Source: Phoebastria nigripes
Lineage: Eukaryota; Chordata; Aves; Procellariiformes; Diomedeidae
Length of the DNA stretch: 64,000 nt
Reading direction: 5' to 3'
Assembly: GCA_035582835.1 (NCBI GenBank)
Contig: JAYKAV010000474.1
Location: 25,943 to 89,942 of the forward strand
The stretch's first letter is position 1. Each line of letters begins with the position of its first letter. The notes beneath the pieces are model-generated. The model did not search any database and had not been told where the DNA came from. It saw nothing but the letters and a program-made list of their open reading frames with translations. A program made the position numbers and the translations under genes. Shown in pieces: positions 34,738 through 47,615 of this stretch.

Positions 34738-36191
34738 GAAAGATGGGGACAGGCTTTTTACAAGGGCTTGTTGCGACAGGACAAGGGGCAATGGTTTTAA
34801 ACTAAAAGAGGGTAGATTTAGACTAGATNTAAGGAAGAAAGTTTTTACANTGANGGTGGTGAAACACTGGAACAGGTTGCCCAGAAAAGTGGTAGATGCC
34901 CCATCCCTGGAAACATTCAAGGTCAGGTTGGATGGGGCTCTGAGCAACCTGGTCTAGTTGAAGATGTCCCTGCTCATTGCAGTGGGGTTGGACTAGATGA
35001 CCTTGAAAGGTCCCTTCCAACCCAAACCATTCTATGATTCTGTGAATAATCAACTTGGAGATTCAACAAATGTAACAGAAGATCCTGCCATGGATGTTGA
35101 GAAGTTTTGTTGAAGCTAAGATGGTGCAAAAGGAAAGGTTTATAATTCTTAATGTAACTATGCCTCATTGGAAATTTCTGAATTTAGCTGTGTTGTCAAG
35201 TTATTGTTCTTTCCCTCTTCTCTTATTTTGGAAGTTATCCATGAAGATCTATCTTTCCTCAGAAAAAATAGCAAGAAAACAGAGCAGAAAAAAACCATAG
35301 GAAACTACTGAGAGAATCCTGTTGTGTAGTGAAGATAGTGAAAGTAACATATATATTCAAGGTAAACCCATTCTTACAGTTCCACAGTTTTTTTAAAACA
35401 GTGTGAATCTAGTTGAAAAAATTTAGTTCAAGTTTCTGAAGGTTTTTGTTATTTACTCATTCCATTCATATTCAAGATGGATCTGTGTCATGCTACTTGC
35501 TAAATAAAGAAAAATGACTCATTTCCTTAACCACTGGAGGGGTTTCTAACAAAGCTAAAACTTGAAACTACCGTAGTGCCATAAGCAGAAACAAAGCATA
35601 ATAGGATTTTTTTTTTCTATACATCACTGAGGAATAAAATTCCATGTAGAAGTTTAATTACTATTGGTGGGAGGAAAAATGGAAACTGTGAAGGATTTCA
35701 GTGAAGGCTTTGATACAAAAAAAGCTGTGATTAGAGAGGTATTTTTTCCCATTTTTTATTAATGGCCATAGCAATTTGTTATGTAATCCCAGTGTATGTT
35801 TCTTAATTGACGTGGAAGTCACACACAGAGTGTCTTGCTGTTGCCCCTATACAGTTAAAAAGCAAAAGCAATTTGACCATATTACGCTAATTTTGCTAGA
35901 CAGATTCAGTTCATGCTTCAGCTGTCAGAACAACTGCTGCCTTTATGCTGTTACTGATTTTGACATTCCTTTGAGCGACTGAAATATCACAGATTCAAGG
36001 TAGGCTACATAATGGTGGTGCTTTATTCTGAATGATTTTAAAATGTGAGGTTAGCTTAACAAAATGTTTGTACCGAAGAATTTTCAGTTTTTCCCAAACA
36101 TAGAAATGTTTGGACTACTGTTGCACAACACAGGAAATAGATGATAAAATAAAATTATTCTGCAGATATATGTATGAATATAAACTAATGC

Positions 36192-36252
36192 ATGCACAAA
36201 TTACTTTTGTGCATTTGTTCGACACCATTAATAAATATAGCTTATTAATGGT
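36192..36252. repeat. Pair of adjacent perfect hairpins
   Basis: Hairpin one is ATGCACAAA, loop TTACT, TTTGTGCAT (36,192-36,214). Hairpin two is ACCATTAATAA, loop ATATAGC, TTATTAATGGT (36,224-36,252). Only nine bases separate them. Stems are 9 and 11 bp without mismatch. No transposon ends, tRNA features or open frame accompany them, so their role is unknown and they may be chance. Confidence 0.7.
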
Positions 36253-39200
36253 CAAGCTTGTGCAGTCTTAGGTCCCACTTACTAAAATAGAGTTTAAAGG
36301 TCTTCAGCAGTTCACAGGTTCAAGGTCTCAGAGCAATGATAGAGAAGAATGAGGAGAAACTGCAAATCAATCTGATAAATTACATTAACTGTACATCTTT
36401 GAACAACTCACCTGCACTTTTACCATCTTGTCATTGAGACAAACAAAAATGCCTTCTGCCTTTGCCACAAACAGAATGAATTATCTTACCCAGATCCCAT
36501 CTCCCCAGAGAAGAGTAAACTACAGAACATAGTAAGATAGTTGATATGCTGTTGCAGTATACAGCAGGTTTACTGCCTGTGAGAGGGGCGTGAGCATAGA
36601 ATTTGTGTTTCCTAAGTTCCCTACTTCAGTCCACAAAAATGAATGGGTCTGCTATGGAAGCAGTATTNCTAGGAAAACTTGCCTGGTAGGAGTCACGGTT
36701 AGTCTGTGGCAGAATTTGTAACCTGTATAATGAATGAGACAAGTCATATGACAGCTATTTTTCAAAACCTTGTCCCAGCATATTCAGCCTGCACTTATAA
36801 CCATGCTGAAGTTGGTTTTCCTTTTTTTCCAGCCTCATAGTCCCCTTTAAAATATATCTCTGACCTTNAAAGGTTTTGCTCTGTCGCTGCTGTTCACCCA
36901 TTCTTAACCTTAATTAGACTGTAGCTGCTCTAGTGACACTGCTGTAATCTGCCTGGAAAGCTGCTATCATTTTGGATGCAATTTCCTCAGATAAAGAATG
37001 CACATGTACATGTATTGGGGGCATGTGAATTTAGAGTTTAAATATGTGCCATATTAGTATGCATCTTTACATGTAAGTCTAGTGACTACCTTTGTGTCAA
37101 ATAATAATTAGTTTAAAAAAAAGAAATTGTTATTTATTGAGTTTGGTCTACAAAAAGTCAAGGTGTTACCCAAAATGGGATTAGAAAAACTTCCTGGAGT
37201 TCATTGGTCTGTTTATGTAATACATGCAGGTATCTGTAAGCACTCTTTTGGGGTTCACTTCTGTGAGTTTTCTCTGCAAAAAGGGAGTTGGATTTTGGTG
37301 TAGAAGTTCAATCTTTGTCTTCTGCCAGTGAAACAAATTATAAAACTTATCTATTCTTATTCTGAGTGTTTTCAAATTTGAGTCCTGACAGGTGTCAGTG
37401 CAGAACGTCCAAATCACACAACTAGTTATCTACACTGTACCTACTAGTGTCCAATGTCTTCATTACCTTTAGGCAAGTGGTTTTTTGCACTCTATCTTTA
37501 TATGACTATGTAATAAAGTGGAAAGCCTTCCGGTTGATGAACCCCTATTTTTTGACATATGGCTATCAGCAAGGGCAGGCATAGCTTTGTATGTTACATG
37601 AAAAAAAGACCTTTCTTGCCTTGGTTTTTATCTTTCCTACAAGCATTTCAAGGAGTAAGCATTAGCTCCAAGACTAGTTTCCAAAAAAATAATATCCACT
37701 TCAGTAAATATCAGATGACAAAAGTCTTTGTTAAATAATCGCTTTTCAGGTAAATATCCAATTTTTTATTCTTTTCTAAAGATGCCAATTTGCATAATCT
37801 TTCAAACAGCTTCCATCTACTAGAATTATTAAAGTGAGAGTGTTCAGTTTGATTTATTTTTTAGTTGTGCTTGAAACATGGGAAGATATTTCACTTCGGA
37901 ATATATGGAATAGCTTTTCCAGAAAGCTATCTATAAAACNGAGATTAATTTCCAGTTCATATTGTCTTTTCTTCATCAGTCTGTTTCTCAGTAAACTAAA
38001 CTCCATTGGGCCCGTATTCTTCACACATGTTTTTCATCCTTTAATGTTCTGTGAAATGCAAGTAAACTCTGGAAAATTCAGCTAAAATAATAAATATTAA
38101 TTAAAAATATTGACCCATATGAAGAAAAGACCTCAAATGTGTCCTATTTAACTATCCCCTGGGAGGAAGGAAAAGCAATTCAAGAAAAGAAATAAAGTTT
38201 TCCCACGTAAGTGTCATGTTTGGAAAATTGTCGAGCATACCATAATTAGAAATAATTATGCTTACTATTTCCCCCAACCTTCTGATCACAGAATTCCATT
38301 TTTCCCATTTTTAGTTACTGGTATGTATGGAGATGAAATTATCTCTGCCGATTGTCTGCCCTAGATTAGTTACTTGGAAGTTTTCAACTGAAATCCTTGA
38401 GTGAAGTCTGAGAAAAGATTTAGGAAATCTTTTTGTTTTACTGAAAGTTAAAGCAGAAATTTACCAACAGGTGTCCTGATAGATCTCATGTTATTGTAGT
38501 TAATACATACTCACCCACCTTTTTGCAAGCAAAGTTGCCACATTCAGTACACAGGATAGACTGTACATCCAGGATTGGATGAAGAATTGTTTAAAAAATT
38601 CCTGCGTGTTATTTAGAAATTGAGAGATACAAAGTTGTGATGAAACCCTGAGCAACTGAGGTTAGTTAAAGATTTTGTTGATTTATCTATCTCAATAACA
38701 AATAGCACAAGCTTCTCAAAAAGAAGCTGTGGTTTAGGGACCTGATTGCCATCCCGGAGAAATACCTTGCTATCTGTGTGACAGTAGGCAAAACATGCAA
38801 AGTACCATTTTCAGAGTTGACTGAAGTATAATAGAGTGACTAAGAAAAGCTCTGAATTGGGGCTTAGAATTCTCAGTCTTTAATACAACAAAACAAAAAT
38901 TATCAATCATAGGAGGAAAAAGCATGTGAGAGAAGGAGGGATCCTAGTGGTTCATTTAATCAGGCTGCTGACACTAACAATTGTTCCCAAAAGAGGTGTG
39001 CCAAGGAGAGTTACACTTCAGACTCAGATCATAAAAGGAAAATTATCTCTGCAGTTGTCTCTGCATGCATGCAGGTCCTAGGTCTTGCTTGAGACAAGTA
39101 TCAGCTCCTATGGGTCATAATAGCAGTATTCCCTTAGATCCTGGTCCTTTAGCTGGCCAGAGAAACCATAGCATCTTTCCTGGTCATCTTTCCACAGAAA

Positions 39201-39968
39201 CCTGGTCATCGAATCTGAGACAGGAAGGAAAGAGCGTGACTTGTACAGAGTCAAGATGAAACTAAAACTCCCTGCCTTCTTCAGAAGTATGGAGACATTC
39301 CCAAGCTTAGAAATAGCTTGAGACCCGAATTTTCAAAAATAATAAATACTCACCACTGCAAATGAGATTTTTGGACTCTTTTGTCCATATGTAGTGCTAT
39401 AAGTAAAACACTCTGAAAAAATCATTTTCTTGGTTTATCAAAATGCCAAATTATTTGACATGTTCCTAAGTTTACCTTTAATCTGTAAGATGCCAATTCT
39501 CCACATGTGAATCATGAAGCAAAATATGTATCAGCTACGTGGAAGTGNTAAGAAAATCAATTATTACAATCTGTAAGGAACTGAGTTACTAGTATGAAAA
39601 TATCAAAAGACCTATGAGGAAATTAATAATTTGGCATTCAGCTCATAGTTTGGGTAGTATGCAGAAAGTGAACCCTAGGATGATAGTGAGGATGAAAAAG
39701 GGAAAAGATATGGAGAGAGAGAAAAAGAAATGAGAATAATTTATTCCAGGCACTCAATGAGACAGGAATCCTTGGGAAGTAGCATGTACTTACACAGTTA
39801 AAAACTACAAGGTGTAGACAAGCAGGAGTAATAGGATAAAATAACCAAATTCAATTCTAGTGTTTTCTAACTTTTGAAAGCTTCATCTCGAACCTTAATA
39901 TTTTTTACTGCATATCATTGGGTTTTTGGAATGCAAAATAAAGTAGGTTTTATGGAATCATATGCTGA

Positions 39969-40000
39969 GATAGATATAGATATATCTCTCTCTCTCTCTA
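39969..40000. repeat. AGATAT/TC microsatellite
   Basis: AGATAGATATAGATATAT is followed directly by about seven TC units. It is a small compound microsatellite. Confidence 0.85.
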
Positions 40001-42003
40001 CTTGAAATGAAAACCTGAATCATACTCATCTATGATGTTCTGAGTTTAAATGAATTTTTTGTTTTAAAAATATATAGTAGTGTAATTCATACTTTTACAA
40101 TACTCNGGATTACTCTTTTAATGAAATATATGTGAGGTACAAAAATCAGCTAATGAAAAATTTTTGAGACAATTTGTTGAAAATTGTGGATTTGCTGAGG
40201 GCTACAATAAAATGCTACATTCACTAGTTGTTAGTAGGATTCAGTAAGCTTTCTCCTGGAAAGNCAGCCCCAGAGCAAGGACTTTGAAAAGCTTTTAAAC
40301 CAATCTGTGTTAGCAGTAACACTCAAAAAGTAAAAAAACACTTTCATTGAGCACTCCCAATGTATGGGCAATGCTCATTCTTATGTCAAAACCCAAATGA
40401 ATCACAAAAAAACCCAGCCAAAGCCAACCACCCTACCTTTCAAAATTATCTCAGTCATAATCATGGGTTTTTATATAGTTTGAGGGATAAATTACTTTGT
40501 AGTTGTGGACTTCGTTTACTTGACTTACACTGATAATCTAGGACATTTATTGGCTTTAGCTCTATATAGATAGAGGGAATTAGTTTAAATTATTGCTTTT
40601 GATCAAAGCAAAAAAATCTCTTAAGATACACATTTTATCATATACAGATATTATTAAAAAGTTTTGCAGAGCATGATCATACGTCATATTCATTTTATTT
40701 TTATTAAGCATACCATTGCCTTATAAACTAAATTATAATATTTGCAACAGAATCACAAATTCATAAATGAGAGATCTTAGAAATTGAGAATTTAATGAGA
40801 ACTCTCAAAACATTTCATAAAGTACAGGAATAATTCCAGTGCCTTAACAAAAAATCTATTTTCTTTAAACATATGTTAATATCCAAGGTCATGTCTGCAT
40901 CTGGGCTACTGTAAGCTTATAAAGACTGGTTGTTCACTCTCTAATGCCATCAATCACCATAGTAACTTTTACTGATTTCTGAAACCCTTAAGCAAAAAAA
41001 AAAGAAGTTGAATACATTCCAAATTCCTGTTTTCAAAATCAAGCATCTTAGTACAAGTGAAGAGCTTTGAAACACCAGATTCGTTCAAGTGTTTACTCAC
41101 ACCAAATAAGCCTCCTACCAGGTTTGAAGTAATGAAAAAATGTCTTTTCCCCAGGTCAGCTGCAGAGGGACCATTTCACTTATTTTTTCCATCCCTTTGT
41201 AGCACANTTCATATCTGATGTGATCCAGACACGCAGTCATGCATATTCCCTGACACAAAAGGGGCCTTAAACATTGAATATGTCCTTGTCCCCACTCCCT
41301 GGCTTCCTGTCACATATCCTTTTTTTCAGTGTCATTTCCTCTATCATATCACTGTCTATTTTTCATTAAATAATCTTAGCAAATGGTGTGGCAGCTTGTG
41401 GTTTATAGTGGATGAGGTGGGACAGGCCATGGCTAGTGAGGTCCCTCTGCTGCCNGTGGTTATCCGTTCCCTGGGGAGGAGCCATCCTCGCTGCACCCTG
41501 ACAGTGGACTTGACAAGCCAAGCTGTTCTTTACATCTGTATATCCATCTGTTGAATAAATACATATATACCACTGCAAACAAATATTTGTAGATCTATAG
41601 ACCAGTTATGCAATTAGAGGTTGCTGTGATGGGGGTGTGTTTGAAAGACTGATAAATCAGTTAAACNATGTTGTACTAAACAATTAGTACTTAACGTTTA
41701 TGTCCTGAACTAGCTATAAGTTAGTTCCACAGAGCTGGTGCCACACAGCTAGCACTGATGGCTGCAGTCCTGCATGGTTTTTAGTCTATGAGGTCAAGGT
41801 AGTCCTTCACAAAAGATATTTGATGAGGGAAGCAGGAACCCTAGTGGTCTGCCTTCTTTCATCCCCATCTTTCCTCTCTCATCACTGATGTTTTACACCT
41901 TTTTGCACCCTCCCAAAAAGAAAAGAGAGTGATCTCACCTGCTCTTTACAGCTTACTTTTTGGGCCAGGACTTATCCTGACCCTTGTTTTACTTATTCTG
42001 TAA

Positions 42004-42150
42004 GATTTTTCTGGTTCTAGCAGACATCCTTTTTTCCTGCTCTTCAGGATTATTTTGGTTTTAACAGACATCTTTACTGCCTGCTCTACATCCTTAGTTC
42101 TTCTCTTGTGGATTTTACTACCAGCACATGTCTTCCTGCACCCTGTTTGG
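42004..42150. repeat. Degenerate tandem repeat, about three units
   Basis: Three successive segments share the pattern GATTNTTCTGGTTNTARCAGA, then CATCTT, then CCTGCTCT. They begin at 42,004, 42,048 and 42,111; the middle one has about 18 extra bases. A fainter fourth unit (TTTTTGGGCCAGGACTTATC) may precede them near 41,959. No protein frame runs through, and one N falls just past the end (42,155). Confidence 0.5.
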
Positions 42151-42664
42151 GCAANTATGCCACAAGTCTCTGTTTGCCCCTTTGCAGTTTGGCTATTATT
42201 AACATAAGAGCAGCTGTGTTACAAAAGGCTATTGGTGGCATTACAATGTTACAAAATGGTTACATACTCCCATCAGTTATTCTATTTTATTGTGCTTATG
42301 TCTAAATTCAATCCAAACAAATATTAATTTTATTTTGCTTAAAGTACCTCTACATTTGGGATTCAAGAGGCCCCCAGTTTGGCTACAGCAAATATATATA
42401 CATAAATATTTTTATAGATANACAACTACTAAAGATAGACAAAATAAAGCTATAATTCTGTAGCATAGTCACATAATGGTTCACAGGAAATCCCCAGTGA
42501 AACTTTTCCATGGAGTCATTGATTAAAGGCTATATGGAAGGACAAGGATTTTCTGCTTGGGAAGAGCCCACCTGAGATTTCCTCCATAAGACATTAAGGA
42601 TATCCAAACTGTGGTGATAAGAGCATGTTAGACTCTACGCAGTGTTTCATCCATCTTTCTAAAA
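42151..42664. other. Non-coding DNA between a tandem repeat and a SINE relic
   Basis: AT-rich sequence containing a run of ATATATATAC near 42,393-42,402. No gene or repeat family is recognised. Confidence 0.5.
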
Positions 42665-42785
42665 CTATTAAGTTTATTTTAAAGATATACAGTCTAAATA
42701 GGTAAGTAACTTCCTCAGGTTCAAATAATAAATAAATGATCTAATCTATAATGGAGACTAGTTTTCTGAACTCATTAAGCGCTAA
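42665..42785 (+). mobile_element. MIR-type (CORE-like) SINE relic
   Basis: The central part reads AAATAGGTAAGTAACTTCCT, then CAGGTTCAAATAATAAATAA. This follows the highly characteristic MIR sequence GAGGTTAAGTAACTTGCCCA, then AGGTCACACAGCTAGTAAGT. It then continues with a decayed version of the GGATTCGAACCC part and a CTGAACTC-like end. MIR elements are inactive tRNA-derived SINEs spread early in amniote history. Only the middle is convincing, and the ends are set loosely. Confidence 0.45.
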
Positions 42786-45700
42786 AACTTGTCTTTTGGA
42801 ATTTTCACAAAAAACCCTCATGGTTTGTTTATAGGTTATAGGATACCCTCAAAGGTGAAGATACACTGAGAGAAACAGAATTAAAACAACAAAATTGCTA
42901 TCTTCCAATAGCAATGGATTGGAATCTGTGTCTGNAGAGTAGCTGAGAAATGTGCCCTTAAGTAAAAAAACTTACACATCCCATACTTCTGTTATCTTGT
43001 GTTTAATTGCCTTAATTTTAATCAACAAGGCCAAAGGTGGTCAATTTTTTTTCTTTAATCCTGTTTATTTCTTTGTTTGCAAGGTAATTCTCTTCCATGA
43101 GTCATTTGAGAGCAAGCCTTTGAGGTAATGAACTTTTTACCTCTTTATCTGTCATTAGTTTAGGTCACCTTTGGCCAGGTCATTTCCATATAGTGACTTC
43201 AAGCCCTTTCAAATATCTTCTAGGGCAACTGCCAGTAGATCTGGCCTTTCCTGCTTTAGATACCAGTTTATGAGCAGTCTCAAAGGCTTATTTCTCCAGA
43301 AATTACAGTTCAATTCCTAGGCTAGGCTTGGGAGTAGTGGAAAAGCTGAAGAGCTTTCTAATGAAGGGGATCTTAGACTATAAATTAAGAAATTTCAGCC
43401 TTGGAAGCCAATAAGACTTCTGTGACTAGGTAATTTCAGACTTAAATAAAACTGGCATGCATCAANCCAGAGGTTTAGATAATACACAGGGAAATTCCCT
43501 TTGGTTTTTTCTATGAAGANTCTGATTTTTATTAAATCTTGTCTAAATGCAGAAGGTGAAATGAACAAGGGAATACACTTCATTTAAAAGATATTGTCTA
43601 AATGATATTTTTCCTTATAGGTGAATTATATTGCATTACTAAAAATGCTAATGCTTTCATGGTTGGAATAAAGGATTTAAATTCCTGTGTGTGCCAATGA
43701 AATTCTATATAGAGTAAATATCTACTATGCAGTTCAAATGATAAAATATATCAATTTCAAGTCCTCTTAGGTCCTTCTTNATTTAGTGTTGTTTATTTTC
43801 TAAATACCAGATGGATTCCTTCATTTTGGCATTTAATTTCCTTTGTTGCTCATATTTAATAAAAACATGAAGCAATTCCATTCAACCGAAGGATAAATTG
43901 TTACTATTCCAAATAATTTTCAAAACATTTGAAATGCACANAGAACTTCCATGATGATGAGTCTATACTATGAAACTTTCATCTCTTGTAATAATCTTAG
44001 AAATCAATTTTAGACCAGTAGGTTTCTGTTGCATTATGGGAAAAATATGGAATTGTTCATATGAAATAAACAACACCTCCCATATGGTTACTAAAGTAAA
44101 AATTTATGATTTATTCAAAGGAGTATCTCTTTTATATCTCAAAGATATGCTACGAATTTAAGCCTTAAAAATATTTCTATTTATCCTTCTCCATAGATGG
44201 AATATAGTGTTGTTCCATTGCTACCCTTCTTCAAAAGCTGCAAAAGTATTGGGATTACCGAAGAAAAAGTCATCATCTGAGCATGAANAAATCCAGGGTT
44301 TCCTGGAAGCAAAATGATATTTCCAAATATAACATAATATTTCTCTGTAAGACTAGGAAAAGCAGAAGAATTAGGGTGAAAAGAAAGATGAAGGCTTATT
44401 GCCAACTTAGAACAAGGCANAAAAGGCTGACTCATGAAAAATGGCTCTCTGGGAATTCTTCAATTCTACTGTAGAAACTCCTGCATCAGACTTTCCTTTA
44501 TTGCCATCCACCTACCCCAAAGAGATTTCATAAAGATGGNCAACCTTTTCTAATATTGCCTAAAGATAATCATAATGAAAACAGCCTCCTAGGAAGACAG
44601 ATTGTACTTCTAAAAGGCAATAACTTCAATTTGTGTAATAGAAATACCCACACTAGACATGTTGAAATTAATTTGACAACTGCTAATAATGCAGTCATGA
44701 AAGCCTGGATTTAGGTAGACGACTAAATTGAGAAACAACTTAAATCTCTCTAAGGGAGTCTTTCCCAAAGGAGTAACATGTCTGGATTGTTTCATTCTGA
44801 GTATCAGTAGCATCGTTTTCACTGTTCAAAATCTGCGTATGGTTCTTCGCTTGCCTCAGCAACTGANGAAATAGAATGGATACGATGATGACAAGTTTTC
44901 TTAGGACAATATCTTTACAGACATAGAATTAACAAGTAATTTAGACTGGAATGAAAAACACACCTGATGATTAAAAATAACCTCTTTTTTTCCAAAGAAA
45001 GAAGAACTGACAAAAAAAAAAAAAAAATCTGATCTACAAATATTTGTGAAATACTGCAGTTTTCTCATGCAAGTAAAAAGGTTTTATTTCCATTTAAGTT
45101 TGCATGTTGAAGGCACAAAAAATTAATTCTTCCAAAAATTATCAAGAAATGATCACATTTCCCAGTCAACTCTGTCAAAAAAATCTATCAATTTGTTTTC
45201 CTCCTTCTAAATATATCTGGCTTGATATATTTTATTCCCAAATGTTAGAATGCAAATACACTCTAACTACCAAAGTGATGGAGTTTCTGGTTCTTCACAT
45301 TTGCTACTGGGTACAAGCAATGGACACAAAGCAAAGAGGGAGAACAATCAAGCTTCATCAGCAGCACTCTGTCTGGCTCTTCGTCTGAAAATAGCCACAT
45401 AATATGAGTATATGGAAAAAATAGCAAACAGGTTACGAATTAGGATGTTGTTAAAACCAGATAAACATTACTATGAAATCGTGAACAAAACAGCTTGCTC
45501 ACTTGATTCCCTAGCTAGTTATAAAAGGAAAGAAAAAGTTGCCAGATGTACCATCAGTACACAGCAGAAATTGCATCTTGAGCTAGTAAAAGNCTACCCC
45601 AGGAGCTGTGGGACCTACAATAATTGAGGAGATAAGGTTGCATGCATGAGAGGTTTTAAAATGTCTGAAGGTTTCTGCCTGTGTAAATAGATGGGGATGT

Positions 45701-47469
45701 ATAATCTAGCTTTTGACTAAGACNGTCTAAGATATGTAGGGCAAAAGGTACTCCGAAGGTGTAATAACTGACTGAGAAGATGTAGGTTCTGTTCACACAG
45801 TATACTCAGATGAGAACTGAGGGATATGGGAGATGTCTCCTATTCACATCAACTAATGAATGGATTAAATAAAGCAGCAAAGGACTGATCTTTGCAGTCC
45901 CTTAAACTGTTGTTTCTCTGGATAGATTACTGGTTTCTAGACTCCCACCTGCTTCAAGAAGGAAGATCCTGACTCAGCTGAGGAGGTGCNAGGGGAAGCC
46001 ACAAACCCCTATAAAAATCTGAGAAAACATTGGCAAACAACATGTGCACATTAATCCCTCTTGAACACTTGCCCATGTGCACAGCATTCTAAAAACAAAG
46101 TATATGAATGGTCAGGGCTGGGAANTTGTACACTCCAGGTGTTCAAGAATGCTACTTTAATAAATGCTTTTGCTGCAGTACTAAAAGGTAAGTTTGCTGC
46201 ATATCAGTTCTTACAAGTAAGCATCAGTGTTCTGTCTTCTCGAGAACCTGTACTTGTTCTTTTTTTAAAAAAAATATTTTGATTGACATTATAATTAATG
46301 GGNATATAGGGAAAATGTAAGATACTTCAAAACCAAAATAAACTGACATTCACACTGCAAGCTTCAGAAATTTAATAGTTCTGTCGTAAGTATAAAGCAA
46401 CTAGGACATAGACTATTTCACCTACCTTCCACTATCATCTTCAAGTAGAAAANTATAGTTTTATTTGGTGTGACTATTTCTTCATTCAAAGACCCAAAGT
46501 TCTGTAGCTCATACATTGCGCTTTTTATTTGTTTTGAAACTGTTTTTTTCCTACAATCATTAACCTCATAGAATCAGTCAAAACCATGAGGAGGAAGCAT
46601 ATTGGAGGGAAAGAACAAATACAAATGACTTATGAGAAGAAACACTAAAGCTCTTAGAGTGTCCCAAAAGTCCAGGTTTCTATGTCTGTACAAAGAAGCA
46701 GAGGATCTTCCTTCCTATCTATCTGAGCTAGACAGAGGGCTTTTTTGTTTATTAAATTCAAGGAAAATTCTGNATAAGAAAAAGCCCAAATATGACATAC
46801 TTGAAAAATGACAGCCTGGTGACCCTGCAATTTAGAATCAGATAAAATGTCAGAACTATACTTACAAACATGAGGAATCGGTAAACATTTGATTAATGGT
46901 TCTACAGAAGTGAAATGAGTAGCAATTAGAAAAATGGTATAAAAAATGTAAAGAAGCCACAAATACTTTTGTGACAACAATCACCACAGCTTCATGAGGT
47001 TTTTTTTCATAGAAATGGAGTGGCAATGGTGCTATGATTATGTGAGGCAACTAGATAAACTTTGCTCCTAAAGACCTTGGAAAGTTCTGTTAGTTTAAAC
47101 ACTTTAAACGCAGAAAGTGTAACTTACTAGAATACAAACATTACATCTTCCTTATTAATTCAACCACTTTGAANCCATTATACTCCTAGGAAACTCTCAA
47201 TAATTGCAATAAGCTTTAGAACAGGCCCTGTGAGTCACAGATATTGTGAAATCATCAACAGGTTACAGAAAACACTGAGATTCCTTTACAGAAAAGAAAG
47301 ATCTTCCTGCTTCTCACAGAAAGTCCTTAACTTCTGAAATACCTACTGTGACTGAGACCCTTCACCAGAAAAGTGTGAAGAAAATAGATCTTTACATANG
47401 TCCTTTACATATAGTATACTTTTCAGATTGGAGTATTTTAGACTAGAATGAGAATTAAATCAAATATGA
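42786..47469. other. Non-coding DNA with a high density of single Ns
   Basis: No gene is recognised. The longest frame, 94 codons at 45,104-45,388, shows no domain. Single-base Ns are unusually frequent here: about 20 in 4.7 kb, against about 1.4 per kb over the window. A run of 16 A lies at 45,012-45,027. Confidence 0.55.
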
Positions 47470-47615
47470 CTATGATTTAAGTCCTTGCTTTATCATAGAC
47501 TTCTTGTATGACTTTGGGCACTTTTTTCCCATTTATTTGCAAATATCAATAACATTAGCCACTTTCCAGCAGCATTATGTGTTCTGTGCTAATGATATTT
47601 AAGTGAAATAGAAAA
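47470..47615 (-). mobile_element. MIR-type SINE relic, reverse orientation
   Basis: On the plus strand it reads TTTAAGTCCTTGCTTTATCA, then TAGACTTCTTGTATGACTTT and GGGCACTTTTTTCCCATTTA. This is the reverse complement pattern of MIR (…CTCTGCCACTTACTAGCTGT, GTGACCTTGGGCAAGTCACT, TCCCCATCTGTAAAATG…). A degraded GTTGTGAGGATTAAATGA-like tail follows up to about 47,615. The match in order and spacing is good enough to call the family. The subfamily is uncertain. Confidence 0.6.

Larger units (their letters stand above)
33790..35044 (+). mobile_element. 5'-truncated CR1 LINE, plus strand, with two frameshifts
   Basis: This copy starts abruptly inside the reverse-transcriptase region ([18 protein letters not shown]) and runs through the ORF2 tail and 3' UTR. 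It ends in two CR1 octamers, ATTCTATG and ATTCTGTG (35,029-35,044). Recognisable blocks in order are [40 protein letters not shown] (FADD at 34,169-34,180), [40 protein letters not shown] and [13 protein letters not shown]. The blocks lie in three successive frames. One shift near 34,122 looks like loss of a single base after LFN/LFK. The second lies near 34,345. A further gap of about 16 bases near 34,700 removes the (G)DLI part. It belongs to a different CR1 subfamily from the minus-strand copy at 20.4 kb, judging from its [12 protein letters not shown] and FNIF-type residues and its 3' UTR. It is inactive. Confidence 0.92.
35045..42003. other. Non-coding DNA with two neighbouring hairpins at 36.2 kb
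   Basis: No gene is found; open frames stay under 85 codons. It contains two adjacent perfect hairpins (36,192-36,252), a third short one with a GAAA loop (CATAATTA / TAATTATG, 38,241-38,260), an AGAT/TC-rich microsatellite (39,969-40,000) and a GC-richer patch at about 41,390-41,540 that could be an eroded LTR or an unidentified repeat. The remainder appears unique and AT-rich. Confidence 0.55.

Noticed and set aside
34088..35168. Minus-strand frames of 64-113 codons over the 34-kb CR1
   Set aside because: They are antisense shadows of the plus-strand CR1 element and its 3' UTR.
45104..45388. 94-codon open frame as a small protein gene
   Set aside because: Composition follows the AT-rich background, there is no domain, signal or splice context, and the length is within the chance range.
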